DNA of 64,000 nt from assembly GCA_016124745.1 (NCBI GenBank), contig WGNC01000007.1, forward strand, positions 62,001-126,000. Reading direction: 5' to 3'. Position numbers and translations under genes: made by a program. A model generated the notes under the pieces. The model had not been told where the DNA came from, ran no database searches, and worked only from the letters and a program-made list of their open reading frames with translations. The stretch comes from Thiobacillus sp. (GTDB lineage Bacteria > Pseudomonadota > Gammaproteobacteria > Burkholderiales > Thiobacillaceae). Position 1 is the first letter of the stretch, and each line of letters starts with the position of its first letter. This document shows positions 17,131-25,284 of this stretch, piece after piece.

Positions 17131-18717
17131 ATGACAGTTTCCTATCCAGTCGAAGTCGAACTCAAGCTGGCGCTGCCACGGCAGCAGGCCACGGCGTTTC
17201 TGAGGCTGATGGCCCGGCGACGTAGCGTACCGGTGCGGCACGCCATGCGCACGCTGTATTTCGACACGCCGGACTTCGCCTTGAGCGCGCTGGGGGTCGC
17301 ACTCAGGGTGCGGCGAATCGGACGGCGCTGGCTGCAGACGATCAAGACCGAAGGCGAGCGGCACGGCGGCCTGTCGCAACGTGCCGAATTCGAGATGCCG
17401 GTCACGCGCGGCATGCCGGACTGGAACCGTTTCCCGGCCGAGGCACTGGCACTGGTACCCGAAGCGCTGCGCGCGCAACTGGAGCCGGTGTTCGAAACCC
17501 GCTTTGAGCGCACTGCCTGGCTGATCGGCGGCGATGGCGGCGCAAGTATCGAAGTGGCGCTGGACGTGGGCGAGGTTCACGCCGGCGCGCGCCGCCTGCC
17601 AATCTGCGAAATCGAGCTCGAACTCAAGTCCGGCCAGCAGGATGCGCTGTTCGAACTGGCGCATGGCTGGGCGCAGCGGCTCGACTGCCTGCCGTTCGAT
17701 GTTAGCAAGGCCGAGCGCGTCGTGCGCCTGGCACGCGGGCAGGTCGTCGTTCCGTTCAAATCGGTGCCATTGACCCTGGACAGTGGCATGAGCGTGGAAG
17801 CTGGCTTTGCCGCGATCGTCCAGGCATGTCTGGACCAGTTTCAGGCCAATCTGCCGGGGGTGCTTTCCCCTCTCCCCAGCCCTCCCCCCGGGGCGGGGGA
17901 GGGAGCAAAGGCTGGGCCCAAACCGATTGACGACATCGAATACGTGCACCAGGCGCGGGTGTCATTGCGGCGCCTGCGAGCGGCGCTACGTCTCTATCGC
18001 AAGGTGTGCGTGCTGCCGGCTGGATTGATGGACGGCCTGCGGTCCCTGGCTGCTGCACTCGGCCCGGCGCGCGACTGGGACGTGCTGTGTGGCGAAACCC
18101 TGCCGGCGATTGCGCCCCATTATCAGAACGAAGCGGGTTGGCAACAGGGCGCTGCCGTGCTGGAGGCACATCGCGTCGAGGTGCGTGCTGCCATGCAGGC
18201 GGCACTGCGGCTGGCACGTCCGGGGGCATGGCTGCTGGCGTTTCAGCGCTGGCTGCTGCAGCGTGGTTGGCGAATGTCCCCGTCAGGGGGCACGGTTTCG
18301 GAGGCGCAGCGCTTCACCCAATTGTCGCCGCTGAAGAAATGGGCGCGCGGATCGCTGCAGAAGGGGCATCGCCCGATCGCGCGCGGTGCGCGTGTGTTTG
18401 CCGGGCTGCAACCCTTGCAACGCCATGCCTTGCGCATCGCCATCAAGCGTCAGCGTTATGCGGCCGAGTTTTTCCAGACGCTGTTGGCGGGCCGCCGACA
18501 GGCGCAATACCTGGACATGCTGCGGGAGGCCCAGGACAGCCTGGGCCGCAGCAACGATGCACGTGTGGCCTGGGAACTCTTGAAGAATGCCCCCGTGGAC
18601 ACGGGGCCGGTGGGACAATTCGCGCTCGGCTGGCTGGCGGCGCAACAGGTGCAGGGGCCGACAGAGGACATTGCAGGGCATTTGCAGGGTTTCGTGAAAT
18701 TTGCGCCCTACTGGTAG
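17131..18717 (+). CDS. CYTH-CHAD domain protein (probable inorganic triphosphatase / polyphosphate-binding)
   Basis: A 528-residue protein. Residues 1-210 form a CYTH domain: VEVELKLALP is the ExExK signature, with LYFDTPDFAL and the lysine/arginine-rich tunnel strands. Residues about 270-520 form a CHAD domain with the basic helix VHQARVSLRRLRAALRLYR and HALRIAIKRQRYAAEFF. CYTH enzymes hydrolyse triphosphate groups and CHAD domains bind polyphosphate. The linker between them contains LSPLPSPPPGAGEG, encoded by a G/C palindromic repeat (17866-17905) inserted in frame. Divergent from ppk1, which supports a role in polyphosphate metabolism. Confidence 0.92.
   Translation: MTVSYPVEVELKLALPRQQATAFLRLMARRRSVPVRHAMRTLYFDTPDFALSALGVALRVRRIGRRWLQTIKTEGERHGGLSQRAEFEMPVTRGMPDWNRFPAEALALVPEALRAQLEPVFETRFERTAWLIGGDGGASIEVALDVGEVHAGARRLPICEIELELKSGQQDALFELAHGWAQRLDCLPFDVSKAERVVRLARGQVVVPFKSVPLTLDSGMSVEAGFAAIVQACLDQFQANLPGVLSPLPSPPPGAGEGAKAGPKPIDDIEYVHQARVSLRRLRAALRLYRKVCVLPAGLMDGLRSLAAALGPARDWDVLCGETLPAIAPHYQNEAGWQQGAAVLEAHRVEVRAAMQAALRLARPGAWLLAFQRWLLQRGWRMSPSGGTVSEAQRFTQLSPLKKWARGSLQKGHRPIARGARVFAGLQPLQRHALRIAIKRQRYAAEFFQTLLAGRRQAQYLDMLREAQDSLGRSNDARVAWELLKNAPVDTGPVGQFALGWLAAQQVQGPTEDIAGHLQGFVKFAPYW
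17866..17905 (+). repeat. In-frame palindromic repeat between CYTH and CHAD domains
   Basis: A C-rich arm (CCCCTCTCCCC...CCCTCCCCCC) and a G-rich arm (GGGGCGGGGGAGGGAG) form an imperfect palindrome. It is read as Pro/Ser/Gly-rich linker residues. Similar C-run/G-run palindromes are dispersed repeats in many proteobacteria. Confidence 0.75.
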
Positions 18718-18941
18718 CTCGCATGCGGCTGCCTTCGTCTTTCGTTGCATTGTCCATTTGCCCATGGGATTGCGTCACCCAGGAGAGGGCCGGTGAAGCT
18801 GGGGAAGGGGGGCACCATCTTGCATCGCGGCGCCGCCGAGTCCTGCATACTGAAGACAGGTGTCTGTCATATTTCGTTCTTTGATCTGACTCACAATGGT
18901 CATGTGCTGCGCTGTGGCAGCGAGTTTCTTCGAGGAAAAAA

Positions 18942-19394
18942 ATGGAACTAATTTTGTGGCGGCACGCCGAGGCTGAAGACGGGACACCCGATCTCGAACG
19001 CAAACTGACCGGCAAGGGCCGCAAGCAGGCGGCGCGAATGGCAGACTGGCTCAACCCGCGCTTGCCGCCGGATATTCGCATTCTGAGCAGCCCGGCGGTC
19101 CGCACGCTGCAGACCGCGCAGGCGCTGGGGCGGGACTATGAGGTGGCACCCGGACTGGCACCCGGGGCAAGCGCCGAAGAGGTGCTGGCCATCGCCGGAT
19201 GGCCAGCCGCGACCTCTCCGATGCTGATCGTCGGACACCAGCCCACGCTGGGGCAAGTGGCGATGCAACTGCTGGCCGGACAGGCCGGCGACCTGACGCT
19301 CAAGAAGGGCGGCTTGTGGTGGTTCCAGGGACGCGAGCGCATGGGCCAATTGCAGGTGGTGTTGCGCGCGGTGGCGGTGCCCGACTGGTTATAA
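18942..19394 (+). CDS. sixA: Phosphohistidine phosphatase SixA
   Basis: A 150-residue histidine-phosphatase-superfamily enzyme that removes phosphate from phosphohistidine of phosphorelay proteins. The catalytic RHG-like motif is WRHAEAEDG at residues 6-14, the second arginine is in LSSPAVRTLQTAQ, and the second histidine in MLIVGHQPTLGQVAMQLL. CGAGGAAA lies just before the ATG. The 220 bases upstream, after the CYTH-CHAD gene, hold nothing I recognise. SixA next to a flagellar-like cluster could modulate a phosphorelay, but this is speculation. Confidence 0.93.
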   Translation: MELILWRHAEAEDGTPDLERKLTGKGRKQAARMADWLNPRLPPDIRILSSPAVRTLQTAQALGRDYEVAPGLAPGASAEEVLAIAGWPAATSPMLIVGHQPTLGQVAMQLLAGQAGDLTLKKGGLWWFQGRERMGQLQVVLRAVAVPDWL

Positions 19395-19460
19395 TCGCCG
19401 GGTGATGATCCAATCGACCAGGCTTGAGGCGATTCCGCCGAACCCGACCATGCCGACGAG

Positions 19461-20834
19461 GTGCGTGCAGTGCCGGGTTGGCTGAGCGGCCTGCGCGAGC
19501 TGATCGCGGAAGCGAGCCCGCTGCGCCGCTTCATGCTTGCCCTGTTGGCGCTGCTGCCGCTGGCTGCGCTGGCCGCCGCCTATATCTGGTTCAACCCGCC
19601 AGTCTATCGCGTGCTGTTCACGCATCTGTCGGACCGCGCGGGCGGTGAGGTCATCGCCGCACTGGAGCAGATCGACATTCCCTACCGCCTGTCTGCCACC
19701 GACGGCACGATCGAAGTCCCGGCCGACCAGCTGCATGCCGCGCGTTATCGCCTGGCAGCGCGGGGACTGCCCAAGTCCGATGACGAGGTCCAGGATGAAG
19801 CCGACCGCAGCCCCGGTTTTGGCGCGTCATCGCTGCAGGAGCAGCAGCGTTTCCAGCGCGCGCTCGAAATTGATCTGGCCCGATCGATCCAGAAACTCGA
19901 CGCGGTCGACCTTGCCCGTGTGCACCTCGCCCTGCCCAAGGTCTCGCCCTTCCTGCGCGATGCGCCGCCTGCGACTGCTGCGGTCCTGGTGCGACTGCAC
20001 GACGGCGCGCAACTTTCGGCAGAGCAGGTTGCGACGATACAGACCTTGGTCGCTGCCAGCGTGCCGCGCCTGAAGCGGGCCGACGTGCAGGTGTTCGTCC
20101 CGAGCGGGGTCTTGCTGGGCGTCGCGCCACCCGAGGTGGCGCAGTCGCAGCGCCTGGCGATTGAACAGGATCTTGCAGAGCGGGCGCTGGCCGTGCTGAC
20201 GCCCTGGCTGGGCAAGGATCGCGTCAGCGTGCAGGTGACGGCGACGCTGGAGGACGGCGAAACCCGGCAGACCGTCGAGCGGGTCAGCAATGTCGTGGGG
20301 GCGGGGCAGACACGCCCGCTGGAGAAAGTGGTGCGCACCACGCGTGTGCCGGAAGGACATGTCCGGCGCGTCCAGGCCGTCGTGATCCTGAACTTCAACG
20401 CCAGCGCCAACGAGCGCTGGCGCGCCGGGCAACTCGCTCGCCAGGCGCTGGGCTTGCAGAAGGAGCGGGGCGACAGTCTGACTGTGTTTGCCCTGCCCAC
20501 CACTTCCCGGGAACAGGAACAGACCGAAGCAGAAACCCCTGCCGTCGGGGCAGAGCCACCGCTTCCCGCATCCGTTTCGATTCCGCGGGTTCAGCCGCAC
20601 GCCCCGCCGCCCCAACAGGTGGAAACCTCAGCCGAATATATGCCATGGGCGATTGCTGCGGGTGCGGCTGTGCTGCTGCTCGGCTGGATCGGGTGGCGGC
20701 GCGCGCATCGGGCCGAACCCGAACCTGAAGAAGTCGTGGAAGGCTTCGATGCCGAGCTCGAGTCGGCACGCCGTCAGGCACTGGCCGATCCGCGCGTGAC
20801 GGCGGACGTCATCAAGCTCTGGATGCGCGCATGA
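19461..20834 (+). CDS. fliF: Flagellar MS-ring protein FliF (short form)
   Basis: A 457-residue protein; typical FliF is about 550. It has two membrane segments (about 24-44 and 394-412). Between them are the ring-building motifs: NPPVYRVLFTHLSDRAGGEV and GLPKSDDEVQDEADRSPGFG (RBM1), RALEIDLARSIQKLDAVDLA with HLALPKVSPFLRD (RBM2), and a shortened RBM3 (RVSVQVTATLEDGETRQTV ... VRRVQAVVILNF) whose beta-collar insertion is small. The C-terminal tail (ELESARRQALADPRVTADV) matches the FliG-binding tail. The start is a GTG; a second GTG three codons on is possible. It overlaps fliG by four bases. The usual upstream partner fliE is absent. Confidence 0.93.
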   Translation: MRAVPGWLSGLRELIAEASPLRRFMLALLALLPLAALAAAYIWFNPPVYRVLFTHLSDRAGGEVIAALEQIDIPYRLSATDGTIEVPADQLHAARYRLAARGLPKSDDEVQDEADRSPGFGASSLQEQQRFQRALEIDLARSIQKLDAVDLARVHLALPKVSPFLRDAPPATAAVLVRLHDGAQLSAEQVATIQTLVAASVPRLKRADVQVFVPSGVLLGVAPPEVAQSQRLAIEQDLAERALAVLTPWLGKDRVSVQVTATLEDGETRQTVERVSNVVGAGQTRPLEKVVRTTRVPEGHVRRVQAVVILNFNASANERWRAGQLARQALGLQKERGDSLTVFALPTTSREQEQTEAETPAVGAEPPLPASVSIPRVQPHAPPPQQVETSAEYMPWAIAAGAAVLLLGWIGWRRAHRAEPEPEEVVEGFDAELESARRQALADPRVTADVIKLWMRA

Positions 20835-21799
20835 GCCAGCCCGGAATCGAAAAATCCGCAGCACTTCTGCTCACGCTGGGCGAGGAGGCGACCGCGGCCG
20901 TGTTCCGTTACCTGAGCCCGCTCGAAGTCAGCCGCCTGGGGGGCGCCATGCGCGAACTGGGGGTGCTGCCGCGCGAGCGCGTGCGCGGGATCCTTCACGA
21001 TTACGTCGCCGAAGCGGCCGAACAGACTGGATTTGCCGCGGATGCCGGGCGCTTCCTCGACGAAACACTGAAGCGGGCACTGAGCCCGGAACGCGCCCAG
21101 GCCGTGCTGCAGCGCCTCGGTGCATCGGCGGCGCAGCTGCCGGAAAAGCTGGCGTGGCGCGAACCCGCCGAGATTGCCGGTCTGCTGGAGGCGCAGCCGC
21201 CGCAACTGATTGCCGCCGTCCTGTCGCAGTTGCCGCGCGACGTTGCCGCTGCGGTGCTCGACGTGCTGCCGGCAACGACGCGTGCGGATACCTTGCAGAG
21301 TCTGGCCCGCAGCGATGCCCCGCACCCGGACATGCTGCGCGACCTGGACGACTGGCTGGCGAGTTTCGAACCCGCTGCCTCGCTGCATGGCGAAGCCGCA
21401 GTCGTCAATATTCTTGGGCAGATGAGCGAGGGAAGCGCTGCGGCCGCGCTGAACCAGCTCGACCACAACGATGCAGAACTGGCTGCCCGCCTGCGCGTGC
21501 GCAGTCTCGTATTCGAGGATCTGGCACGCCTGCCCGAGGCGAGCCGCAAGACCTTTTTGCGCAACGTCGGTGCGCGTATCCTGCTGCATGCGCTGAAGGG
21601 CAGCGATGGACAGGTGCTCGACGCGCTGACAACCGTCATGAGCCCGACCGCGGCGCGGCGCATGCGTGACGATCTCGATACCCTGGGCGCGCTGCCGGTG
21701 GCGATGATCCAGTCCGCGCAGGACGAAGCCGGCGCCACCCTGCGTCGACTGGCGTCGGAGGGCGCGATCCCGTTCCCGGAAGAAGAGGAAACCGCATGA
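20831..21799 (+). CDS. fliG: Flagellar motor switch protein FliG (atypical)
   Basis: A 322-residue protein with all three FliG domains. The N-terminal FliF-binding part is GIEKSAALLLTLGEEATAAV. The middle domain contains AQPPQLIAAVLSQLP at 121-135, where E. coli FliG has the FliM-binding EHPQ motif; here it reads QPPQ. The C-terminal torque domain shows LLHALKGSDG and RRMRDDLDTLG. Lys256, Asp280 and Asp281 match E. coli K264, D288 and D289, but Thr273 and Pro289 stand where R281 and R297 are expected. These are alignments by eye. The gene overlaps fliF and fliH by four bases each. Either torque is made differently or this FliG serves a non-rotating export apparatus. Confidence 0.88.
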   Translation: MSQPGIEKSAALLLTLGEEATAAVFRYLSPLEVSRLGGAMRELGVLPRERVRGILHDYVAEAAEQTGFAADAGRFLDETLKRALSPERAQAVLQRLGASAAQLPEKLAWREPAEIAGLLEAQPPQLIAAVLSQLPRDVAAAVLDVLPATTRADTLQSLARSDAPHPDMLRDLDDWLASFEPAASLHGEAAVVNILGQMSEGSAAAALNQLDHNDAELAARLRVRSLVFEDLARLPEASRKTFLRNVGARILLHALKGSDGQVLDALTTVMSPTAARRMRDDLDTLGALPVAMIQSAQDEAGATLRRLASEGAIPFPEEEETA

Positions 21800-22395
21800 G
21801 CATGCAGGACGACACTACGGCATTCGAACACTGGGAAGTGGTGGAACTGGCGGCCTCGTCAAACGGGCAGACGTTATCCCCTGTCGATATCGAAGCCGAA
21901 CTGGCCGCTTTGCGCGAAGCCGCACATGCCGAAGGTTATGCCGAAGGGCTGACAGCCGGAAGAGTGGAAGGGGAGCAGGCCTGCGGCCGCATGAAGCAGC
22001 TGGCCGACAGCTTTTCATCGACCCTGGACAATCTCGATTTCCGACTCGCCGACATGGTGCTCGAGCTGGCGCTCGATGTGGCGCGCCAGGTGGTGGCCGG
22101 CGAACTGGCGGCACGTCCCGAACGCATTCTCGACGTGGTCAACCTGGCACTGAAACAGATGGCCGAGACCAGCCGCGAGGCGCGTCTGCTGCTGAACCCG
22201 GACGACGCGGCGCTGGTGCGTCCGCATCTCGACCAGGTACTGGACAAGAATCGCCTGCGCATCGTGGAAGACGCGCGCATCGTGCGCGGCGGCTGCCTGA
22301 TCGAAACCACCCAGGGTGACCTCGACGCCACGCTGCCCGCGCGCTGGCGGCAGGTGGTGCAGGTGCTCGGCTCGAACCGGAACTGGATCGACTAA
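21796..22395 (+). CDS. fliH: Flagellar export ATPase regulator FliH
   Basis: A 199-residue protein. FliH is the stator-like partner that holds the FliI ATPase. Residues 30-60 carry the family's alanine/glutamate/glycine-spaced helix (HAEGYAEGLTAGRVEGEQA), and LADMVLELALDVARQVVAGE, RLLLNPDDAALVRPHL and RIVEDARIVRGGCLIETTQG are the C-terminal FliH domain. Start codon overlaps the end of fliG (ATGA). A 232-bp repeat element lies between its stop and fliI. Confidence 0.92.
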   Translation: MSMQDDTTAFEHWEVVELAASSNGQTLSPVDIEAELAALREAAHAEGYAEGLTAGRVEGEQACGRMKQLADSFSSTLDNLDFRLADMVLELALDVARQVVAGELAARPERILDVVNLALKQMAETSREARLLLNPDDAALVRPHLDQVLDKNRLRIVEDARIVRGGCLIETTQGDLDATLPARWRQVVQVLGSNRNWID

Positions 22396-22396
22396 T

Positions 22397-22628
22397 CCTT
22401 GGAACCCCGGTCGACCGCTCCCGCCATGCAATCGTTATCATCATTTTTACGTAATTACAGCCGGGACATTTCATTGCAAGCAAAAATCGCTACGCATCCG
22501 ATTGCACGACTGTCGAGCCATCTGGCTGCGTTGCGCCTCGTTGCATGGAATGGCCATGCTGCCTCGTTGCGCCTTGCCAGCCGACTCGGCAGTCGCGCAC
22601 TCGAACGCGTCCAACCGAGGTTTCAAGG
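22397..22628. repeat. Dispersed element with terminal inverted repeats, copy 1 (inside the fli cluster)
   Basis: The ends are imperfect inverted repeats: CCTTGGAACCCCGGTCGACC at the left and, read on the other strand, CCTTGAAACCTCGGTTGGAC at the right (about 17 of 22 bases match). The interior contains CGCTACGCATCCG (from about 22488) and two copies of GCCTCGTTGC. The same motifs occur at the same distances from the right end in copy 2 (31682-31919). It carries no supportable gene. Its right end supplies the AAGGAT that precedes the fliI GTG start. See the findings for arm-to-arm covariation. Confidence 0.88.
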
Positions 22629-22632
22629 ATAA

Positions 22633-24027
22633 GTGGACCGCACCGTCCGCCTGCGTGAATACCTGGCCGACTGCCGACGCGCGGTCAGCTGGGCAGCGCC
22701 AATCGCGGCCAGCGGACGGCTCACCCGGGTATCCGGCCTGGTCATGGAAGCGGTGGGGCTGCGCCTGCCGGTGGGTAGCCAGTGCCATGTTCAGGTGCCG
22801 GGCGGGCAGAGCATCGAGGCCGAGGTGGCCGGGTTCTCCGGCGACCGCCTGTTCATCATGCCTGCCACCGACATTTACGGCGTGATGCCGGGCGCCAGGG
22901 TGGTGCCCGACAACCCGATGGCTGCGCAGCCGCCGCGCCTCGGAATGCGCTACGTGCCGCGCCGTCGCGCGCAGGACCGGGTGCGCCAGGTGCCGGTGGG
23001 CGAGCGCCTGCTGGGGCGCGTGCTCGACGGCGCTGGCAGGCCGCTCGACGGCATGGGCGCGCTGTCGCTGGAACGCCGGGTGCCGCTCTACAGTCGTCCG
23101 ATCAATCCGCTGGAACGCGAGCCGATCCGGCAGACGCTGGACGTGGGGGTGCGCGCGATCAACGGCCTGTTGACCGTGGGGCGTGGGCAGCGGCTCGGCC
23201 TGTTCGCCGGCAGCGGCGTCGGCAAGAGCATCCTGCTCGGCATGATGGCGCGTTTCACCGAAGCGGATGTGGTGGTGGTGGGGCTGATCGGCGAACGCGG
23301 CCGCGAGGTCAAGGAATTCATCGACCGCATCCTGGGTGCCGAAGGCATGGCGCGCGCCGTGGTGGTGGCCGCGCCGGCCGACCATCCGCCGCTGATGCGG
23401 CTTAACGGCGCGGCGTACGCGATGTCGATCGCCGAATATTTCCGCGACCAGGGCAAGCATGTGTTGCTCATCATGGATTCGCTGACCCGCTATGCGATGG
23501 CGCAGCGCGAAGTGGCGCTGGCGATCGGCGAGCCGCCCGCCACCAAGGGCTATCCGCCCTCCGTCTTTGCCAAGCTGCCGCAACTGGCGGAGCGCGCCGG
23601 CAATGGCCGTAGCGGCAGCGGGTCAATCACCGCGTTCTTCACCGTGCTGATGGAGGGCGACGACCAGCAGGACCCGATCGCCGATGCGGCACGTGCAATT
23701 CTCGACGGCCACATCGTGCTCTCCCGCGATCTTGCCGATGCCGGGCATTATCCAGCCATCGACATCGAGGCCTCGATCAGCCGTGCCCAGCCCGACCTGT
23801 TGAGCGAGGATGAACTGGAGCGGACGCGTCGCTTCAAATATCTCTATTCGCGCTACATGCGCAGCCGCGACCTGCTCGCCGTCGGCGCCTATGTGCCGGG
23901 GGCCGATCTGGTGCTGGACGAGGGCGTGCGGCTTTATCCACGCATGCAGGGGTATCTGATGCAGGGAATGGCAGAGCGCGCACCGCTGGAATCCGCACGC
24001 AGCGGACTCGATGAGGTGCTCGGATGA
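22633..24027 (+). CDS. fliI: Flagellum-specific export ATPase FliI
   Basis: This 464-residue F1-beta-like ATPase energises the type III export gate. Walker A is AGSGVGKS (192-199), Walker B is [19 protein letters not shown], and [20 protein letters not shown] plus [16 protein letters not shown] are family signatures of FliI/SctN. The start is a GTG with AAGGA five bases before it, inside the terminal repeat of the preceding element. It overlaps fliJ by four bases. All catalytic motifs are intact, so the export function should be retained. Confidence 0.95.
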   Translation: MDRTVRLREYLADCRRAVSWAAPIAASGRLTRVSGLVMEAVGLRLPVGSQCHVQVPGGQSIEAEVAGFSGDRLFIMPATDIYGVMPGARVVPDNPMAAQPPRLGMRYVPRRRAQDRVRQVPVGERLLGRVLDGAGRPLDGMGALSLERRVPLYSRPINPLEREPIRQTLDVGVRAINGLLTVGRGQRLGLFAGSGVGKSILLGMMARFTEADVVVVGLIGERGREVKEFIDRILGAEGMARAVVVAAPADHPPLMRLNGAAYAMSIAEYFRDQGKHVLLIMDSLTRYAMAQREVALAIGEPPATKGYPPSVFAKLPQLAERAGNGRSGSGSITAFFTVLMEGDDQQDPIADAARAILDGHIVLSRDLADAGHYPAIDIEASISRAQPDLLSEDELERTRRFKYLYSRYMRSRDLLAVGAYVPGADLVLDEGVRLYPRMQGYLMQGMAERAPLESARSGLDEVLG

Positions 24028-24476
24028 AGCCCTTCACCCTGGCGCGGGTGCTGCAACTGGCCGAGCGGCGCAGCGAAACCCTGGCGCGTGGCGTCAAGCA
24101 TGCGCATGGCATCTGGTTGCGCGCACGCGGGCGACAGGTCCAGTTGACTGCCTTGCGCGATGCACATATCGCGCGGCTGGCGGACGAATTGCGCAGCGGC
24201 GTATCCGCCGAGCAACTGCTGGAGAAAAATCGTTTGCAGCGCGCACAGGCGGCCGAGTTGCAGGCGGCGCAGACCGCCATCGAAGATGCCTACCGAGACT
24301 GGCAGGCGCGCCTTGCCGAATGGATGCGCGAGGAGCATCGGGTGAAGGCGCTGCGTCTGCTGGAGCAGCGCCATCTGGCGCAGGTCGCCATCCAGCAGCG
24401 ACGTCTGGAGCAACGCCAGCACGACGAACTGGCGGAACTGGCATTTCACCGCGGTACGGGTCATCGGGCTCGTTGA
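24024..24476 (+). CDS. fliJ: Flagellar export chaperone FliJ
   Basis: A 150-residue, almost wholly helical, Arg/Gln/Ala-rich coiled-coil protein. FliJ binds the FliI hexamer like the gamma stalk of F1 ATPase. [20 protein letters not shown] at the N-terminus and a long coiled coil to about residue 140 fit the family, which is weakly conserved in sequence. The assignment rests on position after fliI, size and heptad-like helices. The next gene starts nine bases after its stop. Confidence 0.82.
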   Translation: MKPFTLARVLQLAERRSETLARGVKHAHGIWLRARGRQVQLTALRDAHIARLADELRSGVSAEQLLEKNRLQRAQAAELQAAQTAIEDAYRDWQARLAEWMREEHRVKALRLLEQRHLAQVAIQQRRLEQRQHDELAELAFHRGTGHRAR

Positions 24477-24485
24477 GGACTTGCC

Positions 24486-24950
24486 ATGAAGCTGCTTGAA
24501 CTCACGCCTGCAGAAATCGCCTTCCTGTCGTGGCCACCGTCCGTGCCCGCTGACTTGCCCGCCCGGCTGACCCGGCGTCTCGGCGCCATGCTGACCGCAC
24601 GCCTGCACCGGCCGGTGCAGGTGCAGGTGCAATCCGGGCTTGCATTGGCGGATTCATTGCTAAAGCCGTGTTGGCAGCCCGATCCTGCGCTCGCCACCTT
24701 GTGGCTGACGCGCCGCCTCGGCGGGAAGCGTGTGGCGGGGGTCGCATCCTTCGTACCCTGTTCGCTGATCCAGAACCTGGATGGACTGTTGGCGGAATGC
24801 TGGCTGGATGCGGCGTCACCGGCCACGTTTCCGCTGGCTCTGGCATGGTGCATCGAGGCCGATCCCACGCAGGCAATGCTCTCCGTGCAGTTGCCGCGCA
24901 ATTCGAACGACATGACGCGCTGGGCGCGAGAGGTCATCCGGCATGGCTAG
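24486..24950 (+). CDS. Orphan protein between fliJ and fliO, no family recognised
   Basis: A 154-residue protein (start MKLLELTPAEIAFLSWPP) in the place where fliK, fliL, fliM and fliN normally lie. It has an N-terminal helical part, VQVQVQSGLALADSLLKP, ATLWLTRRLGGKRVAGVASF and a C-terminal strand-rich part (AMLSVQLPRNSNDMTRW). I see no SpoA (FliN/FliM C-terminal) signature and no FliK hook-length domain. It has no membrane helix or signal peptide. It is translationally coupled to fliO (eight-base overlap), so it is an integral part of the operon. A cytosolic export-gate partner or a switch substitute is possible but unproven. Confidence 0.85.
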   Translation: MKLLELTPAEIAFLSWPPSVPADLPARLTRRLGAMLTARLHRPVQVQVQSGLALADSLLKPCWQPDPALATLWLTRRLGGKRVAGVASFVPCSLIQNLDGLLAECWLDAASPATFPLALAWCIEADPTQAMLSVQLPRNSNDMTRWAREVIRHG

Positions 24951-25284
24951 ATTGATTGCGACAGCGGGGTTGCTGCTGCTCCCGTCCTGGGCGTTTGCCG
25001 CACCCGACACGACAAGCAGCCTGCTTACGGTGTTGCTGAGTTTGGCGCTGATCCTGGGCGGATTCGTCGCCGTGGCCTGGTTCGCTCGTCGCTACCTTCC
25101 GGGCATGGGCACGCAGGGGGCGGTCAAGGTGGTGGGGGCGACTGCGGTGGGAACACGCGAGCGCGTGGTGGTGGTCGAGGTCGACGGCACCTGGTTGTTG
25201 CTGGGAGTGGGCGGCGGCAATGTGCGGCTGCTGCATAGCTTGCCGAAGCCGGCCGAAGCCCGGGAACGGGAGCAGGGGCAATGA
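24943..25284 (+). CDS. fliO: Flagellar biosynthesis protein FliO
   Basis: A 113-residue membrane protein that helps assemble the FliP ring. A signal-peptide-like start (LIATAGLLLLPSWAFAAP), a single membrane helix (LLTVLLSLALILGGFVAVAW), FARRYLPG and a cytosolic beta domain (VKVVGATAVGTRERVVVVEV) match FliO. It overlaps the preceding orphan gene and, by four bases, fliP. Confidence 0.88.
   Translation: MARLIATAGLLLLPSWAFAAPDTTSSLLTVLLSLALILGGFVAVAWFARRYLPGMGTQGAVKVVGATAVGTRERVVVVEVDGTWLLLGVGGGNVRLLHSLPKPAEAREREQGQ

Noticed and set aside
18718-18941. Regulatory RNA between CYTH-CHAD and sixA
   Set aside because: No clear terminator, promoter or conserved structure could be made out by eye.
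24486-24950. FliN/FliM (SpoA) identity for the orphan in the fli cluster
   Set aside because: No SpoA signature or FliM middle-domain motif could be seen, so no such name is given.
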